64,000 nucleotides of DNA from contig JAPEVF010000022.1 in the NCBI GenBank assembly GCA_029747585.1, positions 123,887 to 187,886 on the forward strand, given 5' to 3'. The notes under the pieces were generated by a model. The model ran no database searches. It was not told the DNA's origin and saw only the letters and a list, made by a program, of their open reading frames with translations. Below, piece after piece: positions 48,833 through 58,380 of the stretch. The stretch is from Pleurotus djamor. Lineage: Eukaryota; Basidiomycota; Agaricomycetes; Agaricales; Pleurotaceae. Each line of letters starts with the position of its first letter. Positions within the stretch are counted from its first letter, which is position 1. A program made the position numbers and the translations under genes.

Positions 48833-50308
48833 ATGTCTGTCCTCAACGCCCTCAGACGATCCACCACGAGGACCCCCTTCATCCTCCGTCATGGCGTAAG
48901 GAGGCATGCATCAACGAACAGGCCGCCTCCCACAGATGAACCCATATTCCCGCAGGCCGCGTTCGAGCAGCAAACTTCATTCTTCTCGGACCTGGTCAAA
49001 CGCGTTCTCAAGCTCTCTGCCTTCGGCGCAGGCGCACTGCTTGCTACGGGATATGCTCTCTTCGAAGGAACGCACATGTGGGTCGAGCACGTCGAACTCC
49101 CACCTCAGCATAATCAAGACACCGTGCGCTGGGAATGGAATGTAGATTCCAGCAATTGGCTCCCAACAGATCCGGCTTTGGGATACAGAGCAAGGCACTC
49201 ATTGCGTGCAGCATGGATGGCGCTACACTGGGGGAATGGGCATCCCGTCTCAGTCATATCCGACTCGTCGTCCCAGCATGGCGGCCTTAATGTGGTGAAC
49301 TCAAATCTCGCCAGCGCGCATCAGTTTCTTAATACCGCCATTTCCATAGCCGAACAAAGGGTTATTGACGGGAAATTGAAGCCAGAGACCCTCTCAGCGC
49401 TCTATGCATTGCATGCTTCTGTCTTGGAGCGGATGAACGACCCTTTGCATGCATCGCAACAATACACTCGCGCCTGGGCGACCCACTCAGCCAGCGGACC
49501 CTTCGCGACTTATGTTGCAGCCCGTCTGGGTGACGTTACGAGTCGTCTAGGTCAAGCGTCCGATGCTTTGGCTTGGTGGACACGAGCCATCTCCCTCATG
49601 CAGAACTCGAAAGGCGACGGGCAATCTCCCGAAAAACCCGCAATCCCCGCCAGCGCCCCTTCATCCCCCATGCAACAACGTGTGCTGTCTTCCGTCTTGG
49701 TGTCCCTATCAGCGTTCTATGCCACTTCGGGACGTCTAAAGGAAGCCCAATCTCACGAAGAACAATCAATACGATTTTTACAGAGCATCTATAATCCCAC
49801 TCCACCGACAACCCCCTCACAGGCACTTCATCACCTCTATCTACTTCATCGCTTGTCCATGCTCTCTATCCATCTTGCAGAAGTGCTTCACGCTCAGAAA
49901 CAGCCTTTGACAGCATCTCTACAGAGGTTGAAAATTGCAGCCGAATCTTCTGAACAGATATTGCATTCACTCACATCCCTTTCGCAAGACGTAACGGTAC
50001 CGCATCTCGTTCCGTCTGATGTAGGGATATCAAAACTGTATGACGATACAAAAGCCCTCCGAAGACCGGCTGCGAGTCTTTTCCGCGATACTCGGCAGAC
50101 TGCTGCTGAAGCGTGGAATCTCATGGGTGTTCTAAGCGAGTCTTCAGACCCTCGTGTGGCTTTATCTTACTATGAACGTGGTCTATTATGTGCCGGCCTA
50201 AGCCCAGCCAACGCGCTTGAAGAAACGATTGAACCGGAATGGAAAACGCTTCATGGAAATTACGTGCGGCTCCAGGAGCGTATGCAAAAGGTCGATTCCC
50301 GCATGTAA
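48833..50308 (+). CDS. Mitochondrial TPR protein, possibly Mgr3-like
   Basis: One uninterrupted exon of 491 aa, the only intronless protein gene in the window. Seen: an Arg/Ser/Thr-rich presequence (LRRSTTRTPFILRHGVRRHAST), a membrane segment near 58-80 (LKLSAFGAGALLATGYALFEG), then helical repeats with TPR-like spacing (ALYALHASVLERMNDPLHASQQYTRAWA, LGDVTSRLGQASDALAWWTRAISLM, LVSLSAFYATSGRLKEAQSHEEQSIRFL, AAEAWNLMGVLSESSDPRVALSYYERGL). This architecture (targeting signal, one membrane anchor, TPRs facing one side) recalls yeast Mgr3, an adaptor of the Yme1 i-AAA protease. That identity is an inference from architecture only. Confidence 0.75.
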   Translation: MSVLNALRRSTTRTPFILRHGVRRHASTNRPPPTDEPIFPQAAFEQQTSFFSDLVKRVLKLSAFGAGALLATGYALFEGTHMWVEHVELPPQHNQDTVRWEWNVDSSNWLPTDPALGYRARHSLRAAWMALHWGNGHPVSVISDSSSQHGGLNVVNSNLASAHQFLNTAISIAEQRVIDGKLKPETLSALYALHASVLERMNDPLHASQQYTRAWATHSASGPFATYVAARLGDVTSRLGQASDALAWWTRAISLMQNSKGDGQSPEKPAIPASAPSSPMQQRVLSSVLVSLSAFYATSGRLKEAQSHEEQSIRFLQSIYNPTPPTTPSQALHHLYLLHRLSMLSIHLAEVLHAQKQPLTASLQRLKIAAESSEQILHSLTSLSQDVTVPHLVPSDVGISKLYDDTKALRRPAASLFRDTRQTAAEAWNLMGVLSESSDPRVALSYYERGLLCAGLSPANALEETIEPEWKTLHGNYVRLQERMQKVDSRM

Positions 50309-50692
50309 CCTCGTAGTCCTTGGTGATATAACGATTGACCGACGGTCGCCATGTGGAACAGCGACACTCTACCCATGGTTTGACTGAGCATCCAGTCAGT
50401 GGATGCCGTCATTTATATAACATCTACGCAGGTAGCCCAAGAAATCAATGTAGTTCACGACATAGACCTTGTTCTGTGGGTGGTACCGCCACAATACGCG
50501 TTGACGAAGCCAGCCTCTTGATTTCCGCCTTATAAGTCGCGCTGCCGCAACTGGATGTAGCATGGTACTACCGCACACACGAGCATGTGATGCCACCGCC
50601 TTACATTATCTCGCGATCAATCAGGGGGAATACGATCTCCTCATAAAGCATACGTTTGAGTAGCTTGTGTGGCCATCTACAGCTCTGAACAA
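50309..50692. other. Intergenic, TPR gene / DPP III
   Basis: 384 bp between two plus-strand genes, holding the 3' UTR of the first and the promoter of the second. Nothing else was recognised. Confidence 0.4.
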
Positions 50693-53600
50693 ATGTCTAC
50701 CACTTCCGTCCAAGCAGAGCGATTCCTTGCTGATCTTGCTGCTCCTATATGTGGCCTCGAAGTCGCGAAGTCCTTCGCACAACTAAGGTACCATTCCATC
50801 CCAGTCAATGGTGGTATGAAGATATACTCATCACTGATCGCAGCTCGAAAGAGAAGAAGTACACCCACTTCGTCGGGAAAGCTGCTTGGGCTGGTGCTAG
50901 GATCATCCAAGGACAATGGACGCCACAAGCACAGGATCTCTACGACTTGTTGATCCTCACCTTCAGCAATGCGGAATCGAAGCTCGCAGATCTATCACAG
51001 CTTCAATCCAGTTCCGAGTTGTCTACGGAAGAGTGGGATGCCCTGTTGCAATATGTCATCCAAGTGCGTGTTATCAGCATGGCATCCAAGATCTTGTCTT
51101 CGACCCTGATATGCGCTTCTACAGGTCCTCAGTAACTTGGTCAACTACAAGTCTTTCGGTTTCACCAAAATCATTCCCCGTGTATCCGAGGAAAAGTTCG
51201 CGGCTGTGGTAAAAGCGTCTGCGAACTCGGAGAAAGCGACTGCGCTATGGGAAAAAGTGAGTCAAGCGATCTAATGATGCCGTCGTTCGTTGATCTCATC
51301 CACCTATCGCTCTAGCTGAAAGACCACATATACTCTCTCAGTCCCGAGTCAAGTCTATTCATAGGCAAGCGCAGCCTCGGCCACATCTCGAATTATTACC
51401 TCGGAGAGCCCATCACCGATGAAGAAGTTGCTGCCGTGCAAGCTGCTGCCGAGAAACTCAAAATTGATGTGTTGAACACTCGGTATGATGTCCTCTACTT
51501 TAGCGTGCTTTAACATGGAGCTCATCAAAATACCTATCAAGAGTCCGCAAGGACGGTCCCAACAAATTTACTCTCCTTGTGGCTTCGGCGCAAAAGAAAG
51601 CGTCCATTTCATCAGACCTTGATGGTGATGCCGGGACATTGACAGTTGAGTACGGAGACTTCGCAGGTGCGCTGTACAAGGCCGTCAATGCGCTCTCTAA
51701 GGTAAGGAGCATCGGTACTCACACCTCGCTGTCCCATCCCTATCGTCTAAATATAATAAACCCTGCCTAGGCAAAGGAATATGCTGCGAACGAGCACCAG
51801 ACAGCGATGATCGACGGCTACATCAAATCGTGAGTGGAGCCTTTACGAAAATGCATTGATACCATGCTTATCTAGCGATCGCCAGATTTGAAACTGGCTC
51901 GATACCAGCCCACGTTGATGCATCGACATCTTGGGTCAAAGACATTGGCCCCACCGTCGAGAGCTACATCGGTTTTGTCGAGACGTATGTTGATCCTTAT
52001 GGAGGTCGAGCTGAATGGGAAGGTACCTTGTTTTCCTCATCTGAAGAATTCAGTCCCTGATCGCACTATAAAGGTTTTACCGCCATCGTTGACAAGCAGC
52101 TCAGTGCCAAGTACGAGAGCTTGGTCAACGACGCGCCAGAACTGATTAAAGTTCTGCCATGGGGAACGCAATTCGAGGTTGATGTCTTCCGCAAGCCTGA
52201 TTTTACCGCATTGGAAGTTGTGTCATTTGCGACTGGAGGTAAAGGGTCTTTACAAATGTTGCCGGACGCCGAATTTACATCCTTCATCAGGTATCCCCGC
52301 AGGAATCAATGTATGCCGTTCCTTCGCTATAAACAAACTGATTGCTAACAGGGGCATCTAGATTCCGGTAAGTACTTGAAAACATTTTCGTCGGTCCTTC
52401 AATGAAGTGGGCCGCAGAATTATTTCAGCGTTCGTGACGCGGTAGGGTTCAAGAACGTATCATTGGCAGTGCGTTTTGTCCTGTTTTGTCCTTGTTCTTG
52501 TGCTTGATCACCGCCCAATTTGGTTAAACAGAACATCCTCGCTGCCAAAGCACCAAGTACGTGATGCGTAGTTGGGCGTTCATCACGGCACTGACCGATC
52601 ATGCGATTAGACGAGGAATTGACGTTCATCCACCCGGATGATGTGGCTTTGTACAATACCTGGGACTCCCGAGCGTTTGAGCTACAAGTCGCTAACCACG
52701 AACTCCTTGGGCATGGTTCTGGCAAACTCTTCCAAGAAGACGCCGATGGGAAGAAGAACTTCGACCCCGAAGCGGTAAGTATAGCCCGCCTGTAATCATG
52801 CAGCCTTGTCATCCCGACACCAACGCAGGTCATCAATCCTTTGACCGGAAACCCCATGTAAGCCAGGCAAGTTAACGGAAAAGATAACATGCCGACCGAG
52901 TTCTTCACTGCAGAACATCGTGGTACAAGCCAGGACAGACCCCTGATTCAGTTCTAGGGGAAGTATCTTCCTCTATGGAAGAGTGTCGTGCAGAAACCGT
53001 TGCCCTCTATCGTGAGCCACTTACTTCTGGTGAATCCCGTAAAACGCCCGTTTAATCGATTGACAAAGTTGTCAGCAATCAAGATATCCTCAAAATATTC
53101 AAAGTAAGCGACTTGCAATCGTTCCGCCCTCAAACAATTCTTATAGACGTTTGTTTGGAAAGTACACCGACCCCAAAGAGGCTGAGGACATCCAGTATAT
53201 CACCTTCCTATTGATGGCCCGCGCAGGTCTTCGTGCCTTGGAGTTCTACGACCCCGCTACGAAGAAGCATGGCCAAGCGCACATGCAAGCCAGGTATGTG
53301 CCATGATGACTGAAGGCAACCAAGCGTCTGATCCTTGTAGGTTGGGAATAACTCAATTCCTTATCAACCACGGTATCGCTCGCTTGGAGGAGATACGGGA
53401 TGCTAGTGGTACCCTTGAAAACCTCTACGTTAGGGTATGGAGCATTCTATCCATACCAGATTATCTTCCATCCTGATGTTCTTCCTCTCAACAGGTCGAC
53501 CGGGAGGCCGTTCTTACCAAAGGTCGTGAAGTCGCCGGAAAACTACTCGTCGAACTCCAAGTTCGCAAGAGTACGGCTGATGGCGCCGGTGCCAGGACAT

Positions 53601-53847
53601 TCTACACTGAACTCACCAACCCCCTTCCTGGTTGGGATGGTGAAATCCGTGATCTCGTGCTCAAGAAAAAATTGGTAAGCGTCAGAGGCCATTCATGCCA
53701 GTAATTGTCGACTCAACCTTGTCCTTGAAGCCTCGCAAATTGTTTGTGCAGCCCAACACGTTCATTGTGGACGGAGAGGTCGAGCTCAAGGAGTACCCGC
53801 TCACGCCAGCAGGTGTGATCGAAAGTTTCATCGAGCGTGCACTGTAG
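50693..53847 (+). CDS. DPP3: Dipeptidyl peptidase III (M49)
   Basis: Cytosolic zinc exopeptidase that removes dipeptides from the N-terminus of oligopeptides. Twenty exons: 50693-50787, 50844-51063, 51125-51256, 51316-51482, 51542-51701, 51771-51829, 51886-52022, 52074-52238, 52291-52310 (20 nt), 52362-52367 (6 nt), 52418-52468, 52532-52556, 52611-52774, 52829-52857, 52914-53011, 53069-53103, 53163-53293, 53341-53434, 53495-53674, 53731-53847; 694 aa. Seen: the zinc motif HELLGH (442-447) with the second motif EECRAE (499-504), the block [105 protein letters not shown] and ARLGITQFLINHG. All are characteristic of M49. The 6-nt exon is needed to encode IP in GINIPNY. Confidence 0.94.
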
Positions 53848-54011
53848 ATGAGGTCGCAGGATATCGATTCCACAAGCGGAGCAATGTAACATGTAACAAT
53901 AGTGAATAAATAGGTAGTTCTAGTGTAGTAACGAGTAAATAGCAATGGTCCATTGTACGACCGAAGTGCTCTAAAGGCCGACCGCGCAAATGATAAGGAT
54001 AAGCATAGTGT
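53848..54011. terminator. Convergent 3' ends, DPP3 / PTC7, with AATAAA
   Basis: 164 bp between two stop codons of convergent genes. An AATAAA at 53905-53910, 58 nt past the DPP3 stop, is a plausible polyadenylation signal on the plus strand. Confidence 0.4.
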
Positions 54012-55880
54012 TCAAAGTGTTTCCTTGACAAGCGCAACGACGACGGTGACACTGCGACAAGGTAAGGTAAGAAAGGCGACAGCCGAAGTGGATAAGAAAC
54101 GTACTCATCCGGTTTCTATAGATGCGAAATCAATAAACGTGATGAATGAACAAGGACATGAATGACTCACTCCACCTCTGAAGAACATCCCTTGCCTAGC
54201 GGCTTCCTCTGCAACGTCGGTGTGTCAGAGTGATCGATGGATGGAAGCGGGACGACTCACTCTCGAAGGGGCTAATCCTGGTCTTGTTCTTCATACATTG
54301 TCGAGAGTAATCTACAATTCTATCGGCCATCGCCTGAACTAAGGTATCTTCTGAGCCCCCAGCACGAGCAACGAGTGAGCAGATTGTGGCCATCTCAGAC
54401 GGGAAAACATTATCTGCAAGGCCGTCAGTCTGACAAGTACGTCAGTCAAAGAAGACAAGTGAGAAACAGAGTAAGAAGGCTAACATAAGCGATGACAATA
54501 TCACCATCCCGAAGCTTAATCTGAAAAGTCTCTGCTTCTCGAGGAGAGTCGACGCAGGCTCGCGTGAACTTTCTTCCTGCGCCGGTTGGCATTTTCGTTA
54601 GTTGTCTGTAAGAGGTGATATCCGTGACATTAATGAACGCTTGCTTGTACAACGATGTTAAGACATACTTCGGACAGTTGAAGAAATGTGTCTGGACAGG
54701 TTGCTTGTATATGACGGAAGAGGAGCGTATGATGGAGAAGCCACTGTCTCCAAGGCTAGTAATGAATGACAAGTTCATTAATATCAGCTCGTATGCGCGA
54801 GGATTTATAGTTCTTACTTGGCAGATCGAAGGAGCCCGGAGGATGCATTCAATGTCACCAGACATGCCGTACTCGAGCCTACATCGTCGTGGATAAACAT
54901 GAAGAGTGCGTGCGGAACAGATATAAGCTCACCTGCTTGGACAAACCGCTCCCTCAGAACCCCACCATACGCCAAATCCAAACACTCCATCGGCGTCATC
55001 TCCCAACCTTCAATCTGTTCTCGCTCCTCATAGTCAAGTGTTGGATCAATTTCGGGTTCACCGGCCCATGCATTTCGCGCATAACGGTGTGCATGGTACA
55101 TCAAAGCTTGTGAGAAGAGCGAAGGGTCAACGCCCGAGTCGACCCATCCCCCCACCCCATCTGCAACACCAAAGGCAACGCCCTCGGAGGACTAAGAAAT
55201 CAAATACATGGGGGTGCATTCCGAGGAAAGCTCACCTACCGAGTGGTTACGCATCTTTTCGAACGAATAGTATAGACGGACGGAACGGACAAAGGTGAGA
55301 CGGGAGATTGAGTATTCCATACGTCCGAAAGTCAAAACAACGCAAGAAGAGGGTTACTCACTTCCTGAACGAAAAAGAAATCCTCCCCGGGGTCTTTATT
55401 TCCGCTATACTTCGGCCATTCGAGGGTTTTATCCCTCCATTTCCCTATAAGACTGTTTTCTGGGAAGGGAACCTTCTTGAGGCCGGGCTCTGCTGGCAGC
55501 GGTTTGCCAGCCCAGCTCGCGCCTATGTGGAATTTATACGGTCGTGGTAGTCGTGGTTCCGAGGATGTGGCGGTCTCAGTCGCTGTGAGGTCCGCATGGG
55601 TGGAATATGGGATGTTTCGCTTTGAGTTTCTGACGCGAGCAGAGAATTTGGGTTTATGGCGGGCCTGGGTTCGCTTCGAGGACGTAGCGAAGCAGCGTCT
55701 GCCGGTTCCTACTGCTGCTATTGGACTCGGTCCTGGAGGAATGAAAGACCATGATAACGATTTCTGGGCGAGTGAAGTGTCGAATTGGAGTGGAATGGAG
55801 TGTATCGATTTTGAGTGGGTTTGGGTTTTGATGCACCTTGAGAATGTTCTTGCTGAAGTAGAGAGTGTCGAGGAGGACAT
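54012..55880 (-). CDS. PTC7: Mitochondrial PP2C-type phosphatase (PTC7/PPTC7)
   Basis: Metal-dependent Ser/Thr phosphatase; the yeast enzyme acts on coenzyme Q biosynthesis and mitochondrial import. Ten exons: 55880-55362, 55254-55240 (15 nt), 55191-54933, 54878-54818, 54755-54669, 54605-54485, 54429-54261, 54208-54171, 54115-54105 (11 nt), 54051-54012; 439 aa. Seen: a long Ser/Thr/Arg-rich N-terminus, FHIGASWAGKP, DPGEDFFFVQEMRNHS, the metal-binding block VAFGVADGVGGWVDSGVDP, SSTACLVTLNASSGLLRSANLGDSGFSI, DGDIVIAYTDGLADNVFPSEM, GMFFRGGKPDDVTVVVALV. The start at 55880 (MSSSTLSTSARTFSR) gives a mitochondrial-type presequence; the same frame has an earlier ATG at 56090, whose extra residues look less like a presequence. 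Exons 2 and 9 are microexons. Confidence 0.9.
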
Positions 55881-56101
55881 GTGCAGCGATGACGATGATA
55901 GCAGACGGAAGGGGGTGAGTGAGGAAGTGACGGGGTATAGGTGGGGAACGCGGAGGTATAAATCTGAGGCACTTATAATAGAACGCGCACAAAGGTTCAC
56001 GTGGTTCAAGTTACTTCGACGGCCAGCGTCATCGTCATCGCTGCGACGGGTATCGAATGTCAAATACTGCGAAAAATTATATATGTACATGGAGCCAGGT
56101 A

Positions 56102-58246
56102 TTACTTTTTATTCCCCCAACCTTTCCAGTTGAAACCTTTGCTCGCTGGAGCCGCCACGGTGCTGGCGCTCTTGGTGGTCGACTTGGGAGGGAGAGGATC
56201 ATCAGCTCGTAGGCGAAGTCGCTTCGCGCTTGAGCTTGAGCTTGTATTCTCCACCTCCACTCTGCGATCAGAGTACCGAACGAGGGTATCGTCTATCTGA
56301 GCATACAAACTATCCTTGTCCTGACTTATCCTGCGATTATTACTTCTCGCACCATTCTCACTAATAGCATCGGTATCAGTAGCTATTAACCGATGTGGTT
56401 TATTGATCTTCCGAACCACTGTCTCTTTTTGTGCCGAAGAGCTCGCTTGTGGCCTCAAAGGCACTGGCAACGTCGACACCGGTTTGAGCTGTTTCGGCGG
56501 TGTGGGAGCACTCGAGACCGCCAACGCGCGGGGAGAGTCGCGTAGCGGCACCGGGGGTGGTCGTAGCGTCGATGTCCCACAAGGTCGGGAGGGTAACGAG
56601 TGCCGACGCTGAGCATCATCCGTACCTGTCCGACTGCCATCGAACTGTTTCGCAAAAGGGTTTCGAGTAGTGGGCGTGAATGGTCTCGCACTCGGACCAG
56701 ATTGCTTCCCTGTCTGCGAATTCAGAATTGTGCGACTTGTACTATCCCAGTTTGCTAGTAATGCTGCCTTCATTTCGTTGGCTTTGCGAGGGTTGACCAT
56801 TGCCTTTGATTGGACTGCGGACTTGGCGTCCAGTGGAGTCCGATGTCGGGATTCCGTGCTGAGGGTAGTGACAGCGCCACCAGGCTCTGCAAAGGAGGCA
56901 CGGGTTGATGATTCGAAAAGCGATTCCCAAGAAGGGGGCTTGCGATAGAGCATGAAGTTGTCGGGAGCCGGTGGAGAGGGAGTGCTTGGTGAAGTTTTGG
57001 TTGCCTTGACGCGTTCCAGGACCTGGGTAGCCTGTCGCTGATAGAAAGATTGCACCCTGCGCTGCACATCTAGTAACAGGGCCTCTTCAAGGAGCACTGC
57101 ATTAACGTCTGGAGGGGTATAATTACGAGAGCCTCGCAAGGGGGCTGATTTCGGCCGTTGATCAGCACCGAGTGTATATGTTTCCGGCTTTGACAAGGGA
57201 GGCGGTCTATGGAGCTGGGGTTTGTGTTCGAGGGAGTCAATGAAGAGGGTGAAGACGTTGGATGAGGAGCAAAGATTCGGTTGAGAAAGCGTCAGCTCTG
57301 CGATTGCAGCGCCCATGGTCGCATCGAGGAAGCAAGGATTAGTGGTGCGCTCAAAAGGACTGTGAACGAGTCTACATTGGGTTTGTCGCAAGTCTATTCA
57401 CAGGTGTGTAGGACGGTGTTCAAGTCAGATCAAGGTAAACATTGACGAGATAGACGTACCAACGAGGCAGAGGAGAGGAAATCTTGGAATGATATGGAGT
57501 ACATTATCCGTGACGCGTTTGCATGACCGAAGCCTCAGTATCCTTAGCGACGATGGTCCGCGGTAAGACGCGTCGTCTTCAGACCAAAATATTGTGCCAG
57601 CCAGAGCTTTTATGCCATTGTCACTGACTGATGTCGAGCTTGCATCAAGAGCGACCAGGGATCTGAGTTGTTTCAGTTGGATGATGGTGTCGTCCGTCAA
57701 GCGAACACATCCTGTCAGATCCACGATGGTTATCAAAGAAAACGTCGGGGTAGACTGGACGCGTTGTAGCAGGAGGAGATGTTCGTCTGAGAGAGGAATG
57801 TGGTAGGTTCGCAGAACTTGCGGGAGATTGTCGTACACCTGAGCTAGGGACACCCAGAGACGCGGGTCGAGCTGAGTGGATTGGAAGATTTCTGGGTCAA
57901 AGTCCGGGACCAAAGCCTGTATAAGGTCGAATTCGGACGGGTCATTCTGGTGTCTGAGGTTGAGACGGAGGCCGTTGAGCAGGGAGAGTTGGTCGGGACA
58001 GGCTGCGTAGAGACTGAGCAGACAAAGAAGGGAGAGGGACGGGACGTGTCTGAAGGGCCTGTGTTCTGGGACTGGGTAGGGATACTTTGGCGGGACTGGG
58101 GCGAGCGTGGACTTTGTGATTTGAGTGCCTGCGTCGTCGTTGGCGAGTGTCTTGGACGCGGTGTAGAGCTGGATGACCATGGTGGTGGTCCATGCACGAG
58201 TCCGTGGACCCGGAGTGACAGCAGAATCCCAAGCGTTTTGTGACAT
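56102..58246 (-). CDS. LRR-like protein with disordered C-terminus
   Basis: Two exons: 58246-57460 and 57393-56102; 692 aa. The N-terminal 260 residues hold leucine-rich repeat-like segments: LLLLQRVQSTPTFSLITIVDLTGCVRLTDDTIIQLKQLRSLVALDASSTSVSDNGIKALAG and PSSLRILRLRSCKRVTDNVLHIIPRFPLLCLVDLRQTQ. This is the pattern of the AMN1/F-box type LRR (LTGC..LTD). No F-box was found. The C-terminal 400 residues are Ser/Thr/Pro-rich and basic, with NPRKANEMKAALLANWDSTSR, RPFTPTTRNPFAKQF, RPPPVPLRDSPR and the end FNWKGWGNKK. The function is unknown; the architecture suggests a scaffold or substrate receptor. The start at 58246 lies 134 bp from the FKS start on the other strand; a later in-frame ATG exists at MVIQLYTASK. 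Confidence 0.75.
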
Positions 58247-58380
58247 GTGCCCTGTTTCGCCTGTTCTGTCTCTTTCCCTCGTCGTCGTCCGCTTGTCCTT
58301 CCTTTTTCTTTTTCTCTCCTCAACGCTGGCCCGCCAATCCGTCATTTCGCTCTTTTCTTTGTAGCTCGCACGCACCGCCA
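58247..58380. promoter_or_regulatory. Divergent promoter, LRR-like / glucan synthase
   Basis: 134 bp between head-to-head starts. The FKS-proximal part is strongly pyrimidine-rich (58264-58330, ctttccctcgtcgtcgtc and cctttttctttttctctcct), a common fungal promoter feature close to the transcription start. Confidence 0.5.

Noticed and set aside
55255..55361. Yeast-style PTC7 intron retention that would add a membrane segment
   Set aside because: The intron is 107 nt, not a multiple of three, and meets an in-frame stop within ten codons, so retention would truncate the protein rather than add a membrane helix.
55477..56133. Plus-strand open frame of 218 codons opposite PTC7
   Set aside because: It is the antisense shadow of PTC7 exon 1, whose product is a clear family member.
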